Counted from the stretch's first letter, positions 1 through 11,219 are shown. The stretch is DNA of 64,000 nt from Lachnospiraceae bacterium (GCA_029053015.1 JAIDHX010000034.1:124001-188000), one strand, 5' to 3'. Notes: generated by a model not told the origin, from the letters alone. A program made the numbers and translations.

Positions 1-1
1 A

Positions 2-907
2 AATTACATTGATACTCACAAAAAAGAGCTTGGTATTTTAAAAGCACTGGGTTATTCCAATTTTAAAATTGCGGGCAGTTTCTGGGTATTTGGACTCAGC
101 GTTCTTATCGGTACGGTTGCAGGGTATGGAATTGCGATCACATTGATGCCGGGGTTTTACCGCGTGCAGAACAAAGAAAAAATACTGCCGGAGTTTTCCA
201 TGCATTTTCACCCACTTCCGGCATTGTGTCTGACTGTACTTCCGGCGGCTCTGTTTGCCTTGCTTTCGGTTCTCTACAGTTACCGCAAACTGGGAATGCC
301 GGTTTTGGAACTGTTACGGGAAAAGACTGCGGTGAAGGTGCGAAAGAAGAAAGAAGGGAAAAAGGCAAAAAAAGAACTGCCGTTTTTGCGTGAATTGCAA
401 AGAAGCACGCTTGGTGCAAGCCCGGCGCTTGTATTCTTTATTGGGTTTGCGGCTTTCTGTTATTCCTCCATGATGCAGATGTCTTCCAGCATGGATGAGC
501 TTGCCAGTGCATTTATGGCAGCCATGATGATTATCATAGGGATTGTGCTGGCATGTACATCGCTGTTTCTGGCAATCACGTCGGTGGTAAACGGAAACAA
601 AAAAACGATAGCCATGCTGCGGGTGTTCGGGTACTCCGAAAAAGCGTGCAGCAGCAGTATTTTAGGAGGGTACAGACCCGTCGCATACATTGGTTTTGTA
701 ATCGGAACCATATATCAGTATATGCTCCTGAAAATCATGGTAACGGTAGTATTTGCGGACGTGGACATGGTGCCGGAATATAATTTTGATTTTAAGGCAT
801 TTGGAATTGTACTGGTTTCCTTTGCCATACTGTATGAGCTGGTAATGTGGCGCTATACGGAAAAATTAAAAAAGGTTTCGATAAAGGAAGTTATGCTTGA
901 GTCATAA
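2..907 (+). CDS. FtsX-like ABC transporter permease (5' truncated by window edge)
   Basis: The reading frame is open from base 2, so the start lies upstream of the window. The first visible residues include KELGILKALGYS, the hallmark of the cytoplasmic segment just after the first membrane helix of the FtsX/MacB permease domain. Further hydrophobic segments follow (around bases 75-165, 430-600 and 670-850), and a second KKTIAMLRVFGYS-like copy at about 598-650 shows the usual duplicated FtsX-domain arrangement. Such permeases pair with an ATPase that would lie upstream; families of this kind export lipids or peptides or sense antimicrobial peptides, and the substrate cannot be told from this fragment. 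The stop is five bases from the stop of the convergent gene downstream. Confidence 0.85.
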   Translation, partial: NYIDTHKKELGILKALGYSNFKIAGSFWVFGLSVLIGTVAGYGIAITLMPGFYRVQNKEKILPEFSMHFHPLPALCLTVLPAALFALLSVLYSYRKLGMPVLELLREKTAVKVRKKKEGKKAKKELPFLRELQRSTLGASPALVFFIGFAAFCYSSMMQMSSSMDELASAFMAAMMIIIGIVLACTSLFLAITSVVNGNKKTIAMLRVFGYSEKACSSSILGGYRPVAYIGFVIGTIYQYMLLKIMVTVVFADVDMVPEYNFDFKAFGIVLVSFAILYELVMWRYTEKLKKVSIKEVMLES

Positions 908-912
908 CAGGA

Positions 913-1227
913 TTAATAGAAAACAAATCCAACAACCAGAATCACGGACAGCGCAATGCGGATGCAGTGGTGCTGCCAGTGGAAACTGCCGCTTTTTACA
1001 CCGTTACAGATGGCAGCGCAGCAGATTAGGGCGCAGCCCGCAAGGGCAGCGGACCAGTCTGCTGCAAAGGATAATATGTTTAAGACAACCGCGGTGAGCA
1101 GCATGAGGCTTCCGGCAGCCATACAGATATGGGAAGTGCTGCGCTCTTTCTGCTTTATGGCGGCGATGGCCGCAATCAAGGACAAGATTCCAAATAAAAT
1201 ACTGACCATGTCTAAAGCAATTCTCAT
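913..1227 (-). CDS. Small hydrophobic membrane protein, unknown function
   Basis: A 104-residue protein with four predicted membrane helices (about residues 5-24, 34-54, 58-75 and 87-104) and short charged loops (KQKER at 25-29). An AAAGGA ribosome binding site lies about eight bases before the ATG on the - strand, which favours this reading over the competing + strand frame at 956-1321. I do not recognise a family. It converges on the permease gene with only five bases between stops. Upstream is a palindromic AGTGTACACT at about 1262-1271, which may be an operator. Confidence 0.55.
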   Translation of the reverse strand: MRIALDMVSILFGILSLIAAIAAIKQKERSTSHICMAAGSLMLLTAVVLNILSFAADWSAALAGCALICCAAICNGVKSGSFHWQHHCIRIALSVILVVGFVFY

Positions 1228-1394
1228 GATAAAAATCCTTTCTATAATGACAGTGTGCAGTAGTGTACACTTATCTTTCCGTCAAAATAATCAATACCGG
1301 AATTATACCAATGTCATTTAGTTTATGAAAATTATTTTACATCCTTTTGTCCGTTTTGTTAAGGCATTAAATATGTAACATTCGCACCCAACTC

Positions 1395-1423
1395 TTGATT
1401 TTCACGTATTTTGGTGATATATA
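1395..1423 (+). promoter_or_regulatory. Sigma-A-type promoter for the sigma/LRR fusion gene
   Basis: TTGATT at 1395-1400 and TATATA at 1418-1423, separated by 17 bases. The 420-base gap between 1228 and 1647 otherwise shows only the - strand upstream region of the small membrane protein and an unstructured leader of about 220 bases before the next ATG; no convincing gene was seen in it. Confidence 0.6.
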
Positions 1424-1647
1424 AAGGATAGAGATGTGCAATGCTTATGTGCCAAGTTCCATAAAGCAGGTTTTCCTATTTCTCCGTCTCGATTCCCAGC
1501 AAAAGTTTGCTGCATCCCAACCTTTTTTGCATGAAAATCGTCTATATATTGAGCAAGCTGTTTTGGAAGGCTTTCCGCCGTCGATCAGGCTGCGGTTAAA
1601 ATGCCAAAATCCGCTTGCATTCGGGAAATAATATCAAGGAGGATCAT

Positions 1648-3480
1648 ATGACAGACTACAAAAACGTCGTGCCCAAAGCACAAGGCGGCGACCCAAAAGC
1701 TCTCGACGAATTATACAAGAGTACAAGCCGGGCGGTTTACTTCACATGCCGTAGTCTTCTGAAAAACGAACAGGACGCAGAGGATTTAATGCAGAACACC
1801 TACATCACCGCATTCAAGAAGCTTAAGACGCTGGAACAGCCGGAAAAATTCGAGCCATGGATAAAGCGCATAGCCGCGAACCTTTGCAAGGACTTCCTTG
1901 TCAAAAAGGGCGCACACCCTGAGCAATCACTTGACGAGGAAGGCTTTGATGAACCGACCGACGAGAATTTTCTCCCCGACGAGTACATTATTAATGCCGA
2001 AAAGCGCAGTATCGTTATGAAAATAATGCATGAAAAGCTGTCCGATGTGCTGTACCAAACGGTGATCATGTTCTATTTCGATGAAATGACCGTTGCTGAG
2101 ATCGCAGAAGAAATGAACTGTCCCGAGGGCACAGTAAAGTACAGGCTGAACTCTGCCCGTACCAAGATCAGGCAGGGCGTTCTCGACTACGAGAAGAAAA
2201 GCGGCGACAAGCTGTACGCTTTTATCGGGCTGCCCTTCCTTACGCGGCTGCTTATTGAGGAATCCAAGGCGGCTTCCGTTCCCGCGCTTGATATTATGTC
2301 CGTTGTTACTCAATCGACTGCTGTGAATCCGAATTTCATGGCAAATACCATCACACATACAGGAGGAAAAATGTTAGGTACACTAAAAGCAAAAATAATC
2401 GCCGGGGCGGTTGCTGCTGCGGTGGTAGCCGGCGGAGGAATAACGGCGGCTGTCATAATCGCGAACAACAGCGCCGACAGCGGCTACATAAGCAGTACGG
2501 ACTCGGTGCCGGATTCGACAAGCAATACGCATAACCTTCCGAATGACGAATCCGACGTTTCGGACAGCGGAGCGGGCATATCCGGCAGCTCAAATATTTC
2601 GGACAACATATCGGAGCCCGTTCCTGAGGAATACGAGTATGTGGATATTGAAGGTGGCATACGGATAACAAAATATAACGGGAATGACGAGTATCTGACC
2701 GTGCCCGCTGAGATCGACGGGAAAAAGGTTCTGGAGATCGACAACGCCATGGAAAATGATTTCGTTTTCTATTCTTTTGAGAGAGAAGTCAACATCAATG
2801 AGATCACGCTCCCCGATGGCCTGACAAAAATAGGAAATGTCACTTTCGCGTACCTTCCCAAGCTGAAAACTGTCCATATCCCAGACAGTGTCACAAGTCT
2901 CGGTGACGGCGTGTTTGCGGAATGTTCCAGCCTTGAAAATGTAATTCTCCCCGAGGGATTGACCGAGCTTAGCTCCACATTCGCCAACTGTAAAAGCCTT
3001 TCTGAAATTACGATCCCCGAAAGTGTTGTGGTACTGTTTAACACATTTGAAGACTGCACGAGCCTTACACACATTACAATTCCCAAGAATGTCGAGATGA
3101 TAGATTACGCATTTGAGGACTGTGTGAATCTTAAAGAGGTAATATTCCTTGGAACGGAGATTGAAGAGATTGGTCTTGGCGCGTTCAAAAACTGTACAAG
3201 TCTTGAAAGCATCGTTATCCCCGATGGCGTTGAGGAAATAGTCGGTTCAGCGTTCACCGGTTGTACGAGCCTTAAAAGCGTGACGCTGCCCGAAAGCCTT
3301 GAGGAGATTGAATCAAAAGCGTTTGAAGGCTGCATAAGCCTTAAAGAGATCACGCTCCCTGACGGTATACGGAGCGTTTCCCCGGACGCTTTCGAGGGCG
3401 GCTCTGACATTAAGATCACCTTTCAAGGCAAGGTCTACAGCCCAAATGAAATAAGCATTCTTCTCGGCAGCATAGATTAA
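1648..3480 (+). CDS. ECF-type sigma factor fused to a membrane helix and BspA-like leucine-rich repeats
   Basis: 610 residues from the ATG at 1648, chosen because AAGGAGG at 1636-1642 sits five bases upstream; an ATG at 1615 in frame lacks such a site. Residues about 10-95 form sigma region 2 (LMQNTYITAFKKL) and about 120-185 region 4 (DEMTVAEIAEEMNCPEGTVKYRL, a helix-turn-helix). A linker leads to one membrane helix at about 247-270, then a Ser/Asp/Asn-rich spacer to about 340, then about nine repeats of some 22 residues with the pattern ITLPDGLxxIGxxxFxxCxxL, which is the LRR_5/BspA type. The N-terminal part should bind RNA polymerase; the repeats would lie outside the membrane. Codon choice (many GCC, CCC, CTT, GAC) differs from neighbouring genes, suggesting transfer. 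The natural regulation and targets are unknown. Confidence 0.88.
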   Translation: MTDYKNVVPKAQGGDPKALDELYKSTSRAVYFTCRSLLKNEQDAEDLMQNTYITAFKKLKTLEQPEKFEPWIKRIAANLCKDFLVKKGAHPEQSLDEEGFDEPTDENFLPDEYIINAEKRSIVMKIMHEKLSDVLYQTVIMFYFDEMTVAEIAEEMNCPEGTVKYRLNSARTKIRQGVLDYEKKSGDKLYAFIGLPFLTRLLIEESKAASVPALDIMSVVTQSTAVNPNFMANTITHTGGKMLGTLKAKIIAGAVAAAVVAGGGITAAVIIANNSADSGYISSTDSVPDSTSNTHNLPNDESDVSDSGAGISGSSNISDNISEPVPEEYEYVDIEGGIRITKYNGNDEYLTVPAEIDGKKVLEIDNAMENDFVFYSFEREVNINEITLPDGLTKIGNVTFAYLPKLKTVHIPDSVTSLGDGVFAECSSLENVILPEGLTELSSTFANCKSLSEITIPESVVVLFNTFEDCTSLTHITIPKNVEMIDYAFEDCVNLKEVIFLGTEIEEIGLGAFKNCTSLESIVIPDGVEEIVGSAFTGCTSLKSVTLPESLEEIESKAFEGCISLKEITLPDGIRSVSPDAFEGGSDIKITFQGKVYSPNEISILLGSID

Positions 3481-3498
3481 GAAAAGCATAATAAAGCA

Positions 3499-3534
3499 GC
3501 GCGCGGAGTTTCTTGCTCCGCACGTTGTTTTTTT
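3499..3534 (+). terminator. Rho-independent terminator of the sigma/LRR gene
   Basis: GCGGAG at 3503-3508 pairs with CTCCGC at 3516-3521 around a seven-base loop; the stem extends outward with one mismatch and is followed by a T tract ending at 3534. Confidence 0.8.
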
Positions 3535-3672
3535 AGGATCAAATGTAGCAGGATATTTGAATAGTGCTTTTTATTATAAGACGTTGCATGACAAACAAAA
3601 AAAGAATACCAGCCTCTTGACTTTCCGCTTTATGCTTGATAGGATTTTGAGGAGAGAAATGGAGGAGAAATT

Positions 3673-4863
3673 ATGCTGGTTCAAAAATATAAGGATATGC
3701 TTTCCGGCAAGTCTGTTATCCGCCAGTTGTCGGAGTTTGCAACGGCGCGGGGGAAAGAAATCGGGTATGAGAATGTCTTTGATTACAGTCTCGGCAACCC
3801 TTCCGTGCCTGTGCCGCAGGAATTTACGGATATCATGATAACTATGCTGCAAAAGGAAAGCTCCATCGCGCTTCACGGATACAGCCCAAGTCTGGGAATT
3901 CCGTCCGTGCGGGAAAAAGTTGCGGCTTCTTTAGAGAGACGGTTTGGAATTCCGTATCGGGCGGAGCACATTTTTATGGCGGTCGGCGCGGCTGGTGCAC
4001 TTGCGCATGCTTTCAGGCTGGTGACGGAGCCGGGCGATGAAATTCTGACATTTGCACCGTTCTTTCCGGAATATCACCCGTATGTGGATTTGACAGGTGC
4101 AAGATTACAGGTAGTGCCTGCTGACACGGAGCAGTTTCAGATTAATTTTGAAGCATTTGAGGAGATGTTGTCTCCTAAAACGATGGCAGTGTTGATTAAT
4201 ACGCCGAACAATCCATCGGGCATCGTATATTCTGCGGAAACCTTACAAAAGCTGGCACAGGTGCTTCGCGATAAATCTGTGGAATACGGACATGACATCT
4301 ATCTGATTTCTGATGAGCCGTACCGTGAAATTGTGTTTGATGGCGTGGATGCGCCCTGCGTTTCTGCCTATTATGACAATACCATCATGTGTTACAGCTT
4401 TTCCAAGTCACTTTCCCTGCCGGGAGAGAGAATCGGATATGTGGCAGTCAATCCGGCATGTAAGGACGCGGCGGATATGGTGCAGATGTGCGGACAGATT
4501 TCAAGGGGAATCGGACACAACTGCCCGCCTTCTATCATTCAGCTTGCTGTGGCCGAGGTACTGGATAAAACGGCAGAACTTTCCGTATATGAAACCAATA
4601 TGAACATATTATATAAAGAACTGAAAGCGTTAGGTTTTACCTGCGTGAAACCGGACGGCACCTTTTATATTTTCCCGAAGGCTCTGGAAGAGGATGCGAA
4701 GCTGTTCTGTGAAAAGGCGCTCCGCTACAACCTTGTACTGGTTCCGGGAGATACTTTTGGCTGTCCCGGGTACTTCCGCATGGCGTACTGCATTGACACG
4801 GAAAAGGTGGAACGTTCCCTGACGGCGCTCAGGCAGTTTGTAAAAGCGGAGTACGGCGCATAG
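3673..4863 (+). CDS. Pyridoxal phosphate-dependent aminotransferase, class I/II
   Basis: 396 residues, the usual length of fold-type I aminotransferases of the aspartate aminotransferase group. Visible family motifs are NTPNNPSG near residue 177, the SDEPYREIVF segment that holds the cofactor-binding Asp and Tyr, and YSFSKSLSLPGERIGY in which Lys245 should form the Schiff base with PLP. GGAGGAG lies eight bases before the ATG. It probably transfers an amino group between an amino acid and a 2-oxo acid; the substrate cannot be read from the sequence. It is followed at 63 bases by a patatin-like gene, with no terminator seen between. Confidence 0.88.
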   Translation: MLVQKYKDMLSGKSVIRQLSEFATARGKEIGYENVFDYSLGNPSVPVPQEFTDIMITMLQKESSIALHGYSPSLGIPSVREKVAASLERRFGIPYRAEHIFMAVGAAGALAHAFRLVTEPGDEILTFAPFFPEYHPYVDLTGARLQVVPADTEQFQINFEAFEEMLSPKTMAVLINTPNNPSGIVYSAETLQKLAQVLRDKSVEYGHDIYLISDEPYREIVFDGVDAPCVSAYYDNTIMCYSFSKSLSLPGERIGYVAVNPACKDAADMVQMCGQISRGIGHNCPPSIIQLAVAEVLDKTAELSVYETNMNILYKELKALGFTCVKPDGTFYIFPKALEEDAKLFCEKALRYNLVLVPGDTFGCPGYFRMAYCIDTEKVERSLTALRQFVKAEYGA

Positions 4864-4926
4864 AAAAAATGTGAGGATACAAAAACAAGAGGGGCGGCAT
4901 TCATAGAACAGAAAGAAGGAATCAAA

Positions 4927-5775
4927 ATGTATCAGGCAGGACTTGTTTTGGAAGGCGGCGGTATGAAAGGAGTTTATACGGCGGGTGTACTGGACTTCTT
5001 TTTGGATAAAGGGCTGTTATTTTCCAGCGTATACGGTGTTTCGGCGGGGGCGTGCCATATGTGCAGCTATCTGTCAAACCAAAGAGGAAGAGCCTTGGAT
5101 ATCAGCATTGATTATCTGGACACCAAAAAATACTGCAGTGTGCACAGCTTTCTGACGACGGGAGATTTGTTCAATGTCAACACAGCGTACCATCTGATAC
5201 CGGACTATTTAAATCCATACGACTATCAGGCATTTGACAGGTATGAGGGAAAAGCTTATGCAGTGGTTACAAATATTATAACTGGCAGGGCGGAATATCT
5301 CAGGATACAGGATATGAAAAAAGACATTGATGCGGTTCGTGCGTCGGCATCATTGCCACTTGTATCCCGCAACGTTAGAATCGGCGATGGACTGTATCTG
5401 GATGGAGGGATTGCGGATGCAATACCCATCAAAAAATCCATATTGGACGGCAATCGGAAAAATGTAGTGATTCTGACAAAAGAGGAGGGCTATGTGCGTA
5501 AGCCTTCCGGTCAGCTTGGAGTGATAAAACTGCGTTATTTGAAATACCCCAAAGTATATGAGCTTATGGCAGAGCGGCATAATGCCTACAACAATACGAT
5601 GGCATATCTGGAGGCTCAGAAGGAAAACGGGCAGGCGTTTATAATCCGCCCTAAGAAAAAAAGTGAAGTGGGACGAATTGAAAAAGACGCGGATAAATTA
5701 AAAGCGCTTTATCAGGAAGGCTATGCGGATGCGGAGGAATGTTTTAAACTTCTGCAGAATTATTTAGATTCATAA
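4927..5775 (+). CDS. Patatin-like phospholipase family protein
   Basis: 282 residues. The N-terminus has the glycine-rich oxyanion-hole segment LEGGGMKGVYTAG, the nucleophile elbow GVSAG with Ser39, and the second dyad residue in DGG at 159-161. This is the complete Ser-Asp dyad of bacterial patatins, with the family's usual spacing. It would be a cytoplasmic or membrane-associated lipid acyl hydrolase. The C-terminal 80 residues (RPKKKSEVGRIEKDADKL) match the tail seen in Clostridial patatins (DUF6363 type, from memory). Its stop is 16 bases from the uppP start, so the two are probably co-transcribed. Confidence 0.88.
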   Translation: MYQAGLVLEGGGMKGVYTAGVLDFFLDKGLLFSSVYGVSAGACHMCSYLSNQRGRALDISIDYLDTKKYCSVHSFLTTGDLFNVNTAYHLIPDYLNPYDYQAFDRYEGKAYAVVTNIITGRAEYLRIQDMKKDIDAVRASASLPLVSRNVRIGDGLYLDGGIADAIPIKKSILDGNRKNVVILTKEEGYVRKPSGQLGVIKLRYLKYPKVYELMAERHNAYNNTMAYLEAQKENGQAFIIRPKKKSEVGRIEKDADKLKALYQEGYADAEECFKLLQNYLDS

Positions 5776-5791
5776 CAGGGAGAGATTTTTT

Positions 5792-6637
5792 ATGTTGGAT
5801 ATTTTAAAAGCGATTTTTTTCGGTATCGTGGAGGGCATCACGGAATGGCTTCCCATCAGCAGCACGGGGCACTTGATTCTGCTGGAGGAGTTTGTAAAGT
5901 TTGACAATGTTTCCGAAAACTTTTTCGAAATGTTTGAAGTGGTAATTCAGCTTGGCGCAATTCTTGCGGTGGTGGTGCTTTTCTTCAAACAGATTTGGCC
6001 CTTTTGCAAAAAGGGCGGCGGTTACACGAAACAGGGGCCTCTTGCCTATGTGAAAATGGATACTATGCAGCTTTGGTTTAAGATTCTGGTGGCATGTATA
6101 CCGGCTGCCGTTATCGGTATTTTATTTGATGATGTGCTGGATGCGCTGTTTTATCACTGGTATGTGGTGGCGGGCGCGCTCATCGTGTTTGGTATTGCTT
6201 TTATTGCAATAGAAAACTGGAACAAGGGGAAAAATCCCAAGATCAGAACGCTTGCGGAAATTTCCTATCAGACTGCTTTAATGATAGGCGTATTCCAGTT
6301 AATCGCGGCAGTTTTCCCGGGGACCTCCCGCTCCGGCGCAACCATCGTAGGAGCCCTGCTTATCGGCGTATCCCGTTCCGTCGCGGCAGAATTTACCTTT
6401 TTCCTTGCCATTCCGGTGATGTTCGGCGCAAGCCTTTTGAAAATAGTAAAATTCGGTTTCCATTTTACCACCATAGAATTAACTGCCCTTTTAGCTGCTA
6501 TGCTGACCGCATTTATCGTCTCCGTTATTGTAATTAAGTTCCTGCTCTCCTATATTAAAAAACATGACTTTAAAGTGTTTGGCTGGTACCGCATTATATT
6601 GGGAATTGTAGTGATTGCGTATTTTTGTTTATTTTAG
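5792..6637 (+). CDS. uppP: Undecaprenyl-diphosphate phosphatase
   Basis: 281 residues, strongly hydrophobic with about eight membrane segments. The two signature blocks of the UppP/BacA family are present: EGITEWLPISSTGHLIL near the N-terminus and PGTSRSGATIVGALL near residue 178. It removes one phosphate from undecaprenyl diphosphate so the lipid carrier can be reused for peptidoglycan and wall polymer synthesis; overexpression of the family gives bacitracin resistance. A GGGAGAG site precedes the ATG. It closes the short run that starts with the aminotransferase. Confidence 0.95.
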   Translation: MLDILKAIFFGIVEGITEWLPISSTGHLILLEEFVKFDNVSENFFEMFEVVIQLGAILAVVVLFFKQIWPFCKKGGGYTKQGPLAYVKMDTMQLWFKILVACIPAAVIGILFDDVLDALFYHWYVVAGALIVFGIAFIAIENWNKGKNPKIRTLAEISYQTALMIGVFQLIAAVFPGTSRSGATIVGALLIGVSRSVAAEFTFFLAIPVMFGASLLKIVKFGFHFTTIELTALLAAMLTAFIVSVIVIKFLLSYIKKHDFKVFGWYRIILGIVVIAYFCLF

Positions 6638-6741
6638 TAAAGCGGAAGATTATTGGCTGTTACTGTTTACAGACTGCTGAAATACCAGCCCGGACAGAAC
6701 TTAGGCATTCGGTGTTGCGTGCACATTAATCTGTATTTTGT

Positions 6742-6770
6742 TTGACAAGATAGAAAATATGTATTACACT
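6742..6770 (+). promoter_or_regulatory. Sigma-A-type promoter for the DUF6465 gene
   Basis: TTGACA at 6742-6747 and TACACT at 6765-6770 with a 17-base spacer, about 84 bases before the next start codon. A near-consensus promoter with its own downstream terminator suggests a strong monocistronic unit. Confidence 0.75.
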
Positions 6771-6853
6771 CTGAATAAGGGGAAACCTTGTAATGTATAA
6801 AGGGAACGAAAAAATAAGAAACAAAATGTGTTCTGGGCAAAAGGAGGATTAAT

Positions 6854-7276
6854 ATGCCTGCAAAGAAAACGGCTGCAAAGGAAGCAGCTACAGAAGTAAA
6901 AGTAACACCTGTAAAAGCTGAAAAAGCAGTAGCAGAAGAAAAAGCAGCACCTGCAAAGGCAGAGGCGAAAGCAGCTCCGGCTAAAGCAGAAAAAGTTGCT
7001 AAAACAACCAAGACGACCAAGACAGCAAAAGCAGCGCCTGCCAAGAGAGGCAGAAAGCCCGGCAGCAAGACAGAATTAAAGGTCAGCATGAATGTACAGT
7101 TTGGCGGTAAGTCCTACACAACGGATGATTTGGTAAAAATCGCCAAGGATGTATGGAAGTATGACTTAAAACAAAAAGCAGCAGACTTCAAGTCCGTTGA
7201 GCTTTATGTAAAGCCTGAAGATGGTATGGCTTACTATGTTATCAACGGAAAGGAAGCGGGAAGCTTCTATATTTAA
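6854..7276 (+). CDS. DUF6465 family protein with Lys/Ala-rich histone H1-like tail
   Basis: 140 residues in two parts. Residues 1-75 are almost wholly Lys, Ala, Pro, Thr, Glu and Val, with PAKKTAAK and PAKAEAKAA units, ending in AKRGRKPGSK, an AT-hook-like core. Residues 76-140 form a compact domain (VNVQFGGKSYTTDD-like start, ending in YVKPEDGMAYYVINGKEAGSF), which I recognise as the Clostridial DUF6465 domain. The function is not established. The tail resembles histone H1 and H1-like bacterial proteins, so nucleic acid binding is a reasonable inference only. It has its own near-consensus promoter, a GGAGG site and a terminator, so it is probably expressed at a high level. Confidence 0.85.
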   Translation: MPAKKTAAKEAATEVKVTPVKAEKAVAEEKAAPAKAEAKAAPAKAEKVAKTTKTTKTAKAAPAKRGRKPGSKTELKVSMNVQFGGKSYTTDDLVKIAKDVWKYDLKQKAADFKSVELYVKPEDGMAYYVINGKEAGSFYI

Positions 7277-7300
7277 GCTAAAAGTACATAAGCAAAAGGA

Positions 7301-7353
7301 TAGGATGCTCCAAACCATGAAATCATAATTGATGGGGAGGAGCATCCTTTTTA
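7301..7353 (+). terminator. Terminator of the DUF6465 gene
   Basis: AGGATGCTCC at 7302-7311 pairs perfectly with GGAGCATCCT at 7339-7348; the 27-base interior can fold further and TTTTTA follows. Confidence 0.75.
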
Positions 7354-7386
7354 TATATTTTTTAGAATTAATTTACAGAAAAGCAG

Positions 7387-7415
7387 TTGACATCATTAGG
7401 GCTAAGTGATATTTT
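7387..7415 (+). promoter_or_regulatory. Heat-shock operon promoter
   Basis: TTGACA at 7387-7392 and TATTTT at 7410-7415, 17 bases apart. The expected transcription start falls at the upstream edge of the CIRCE operator, the usual geometry for HrcA repression. Confidence 0.75.
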
Positions 7416-7429
7416 ATGGTAAGAAGATG

Positions 7430-7456
7430 TTAGCACTCCCTCTAAACGAGTGCTAA
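7430..7456 (+). promoter_or_regulatory. CIRCE operator (HrcA binding site)
   Basis: TTAGCACTC, nine spacer bases, GAGTGCTAA: a perfect match to the CIRCE consensus. HrcA encoded just downstream should bind here and repress the operon, with GroEL acting as cofactor in the known system. Confidence 0.97.
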
Positions 7457-7501
7457 TAAGCCGCAAAAGCTGTCGGACAGTTGGATTGGGAGGGATGATG
7501 C

Positions 7502-8530
7502 ATGCAGCTTGATGAACGCAAAAAGAAAATACTGCAGGCTATTATCCGCAACTATCTGGAAACCGGAGAACCGGTCGGCAGTAGGACAATTTCCAAGTAT
7601 ACGGATTTAAATTTAAGCTCTGCTACCATCAGAAATGAGATGGCGGATTTGGAGGAACTGGGATATATTGTTCAGCCCCACACCTCAGCGGGAAGGATTC
7701 CTTCTGACCAGGGATATCGGCTGTATGTAGATACCATGCTGGAGGAAAAGGAAAAAGAAGTAGAGGAAATGAAGGGGATGCTTCTCGAGAGAGAAGACAA
7801 GATGGAGGCGCTCTTAAAGCAGGTGGCGCGGGTGCTGGCGCAGAATACCAACTATGCAACCATGATTTCGGCTCCGCAGATTCACCGGAACAAGATAAAG
7901 TTTATCCAATTGTCGCGGGTGGACATGGGACAGATTTTGGCGGTTATCGTAATGGAAGGCAATGTAATCAAAAATCATGTGCTCCATGTGCCGGATGGTC
8001 TTGACGACGAAACGCTCTTAAAGCTTAACATGCTCCTCAACACGCATTTGAACGGGCTTCCGATTGAGCAAATCAATCTGGGACTGATTGCAGCGCTGAA
8101 GCAGCAGGCAGGTATACATGAAGCCATTGTAGGCGAGGTTCTGGATGCAGTTGCTGAAGTGATAAGGGAAGCCGATGATTTAGAGATATATACCAGCGGC
8201 ACGAACAATATTTTTAAATATCCGGAGCTTTCCGACAATGCAAAGGCAAGTGAGCTAATCGGCGCCTTTGAGGAGAAGCAGGCATTGTCAGCGCTGGTAC
8301 AGGAGACATTGGCAGATGAAAGCAATACAGGGATTCAGGTGTATATAGGAAATGAAAGCCCGATTCAGAATATGAAGGACTGCAGCGTGGTAACAGCCAC
8401 TTACGAATTGGACGAAGGCATGAAGGGCACCATAGGAATTATCGGTCCCAAGCGAATGGATTATGACAAGGTAATCGGCACACTGAAGACGCTGATGCAT
8501 CAACTTGATGATTTATATAAAAGAAAGTAG
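7502..8530 (+). CDS. hrcA: Heat-inducible transcription repressor HrcA
   Basis: 342 residues, the family's normal length. The N-terminal winged helix begins LDERKKKILQAIIRNYLETGEPVGSRTIS and contains SSATIRNEMADLEELGYI, the recognition segment. The GAF-like and dimerisation region follows, with VYIGNES and the C-terminal GTIGIIGPKRMDYDKVI block typical of HrcA. It binds the CIRCE element 45 bases upstream and represses its own operon. The four-gene order hrcA-grpE-dnaK-dnaJ is that of class I heat-shock operons of low-GC Gram-positives. Confidence 0.96.
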   Translation: MQLDERKKKILQAIIRNYLETGEPVGSRTISKYTDLNLSSATIRNEMADLEELGYIVQPHTSAGRIPSDQGYRLYVDTMLEEKEKEVEEMKGMLLEREDKMEALLKQVARVLAQNTNYATMISAPQIHRNKIKFIQLSRVDMGQILAVIVMEGNVIKNHVLHVPDGLDDETLLKLNMLLNTHLNGLPIEQINLGLIAALKQQAGIHEAIVGEVLDAVAEVIREADDLEIYTSGTNNIFKYPELSDNAKASELIGAFEEKQALSALVQETLADESNTGIQVYIGNESPIQNMKDCSVVTATYELDEGMKGTIGIIGPKRMDYDKVIGTLKTLMHQLDDLYKRK

Positions 8531-8560
8531 CACAGCTTAACAAGGGAAAGGAAATGGCTT

Positions 8561-11147
<2,587 letters not shown>

Positions 11148-11196
11148 AATGACATACAATAGATAAAACAGTAAAAAAAGAAACTGGCAGGTGATT

Positions 11197-11219
11197 CCAG
11201 GGCGGCTTTGCCGCCCCGG
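11197..11219 (+). other. GC-rich hairpin between dnaK and dnaJ
   Basis: A ten-base-pair stem with one mismatch (11197-11206 with 11210-11219) closed by a TTT triloop. No T tract follows, so it is not a typical terminator; it could stabilise or mark a processing point in the operon mRNA and lower dnaJ output relative to dnaK. Confidence 0.6.

Noticed and set aside
956..1321. Open frame of 121 codons on the + strand
   Set aside because: It overlaps the - strand small membrane protein, has no good ribosome binding site, and its composition (many Met, Ala, Ile in antisense phase) looks like the shadow of that gene.
1434..1631. 65-codon + frame upstream of the sigma/LRR gene
   Set aside because: No ribosome binding site, no recognisable domain, and it lies in the leader downstream of the -10 element.
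2770..3420. Regular short repeats as a possible tandem repeat or CRISPR array
   Set aside because: They are protein-level leucine-rich repeats in frame, with diverged bases and no identical direct repeats or spacers.
3557..3838. 93-codon + frame before the aminotransferase
   Set aside because: It overlaps the well-supported aminotransferase start in another frame and has no family features.
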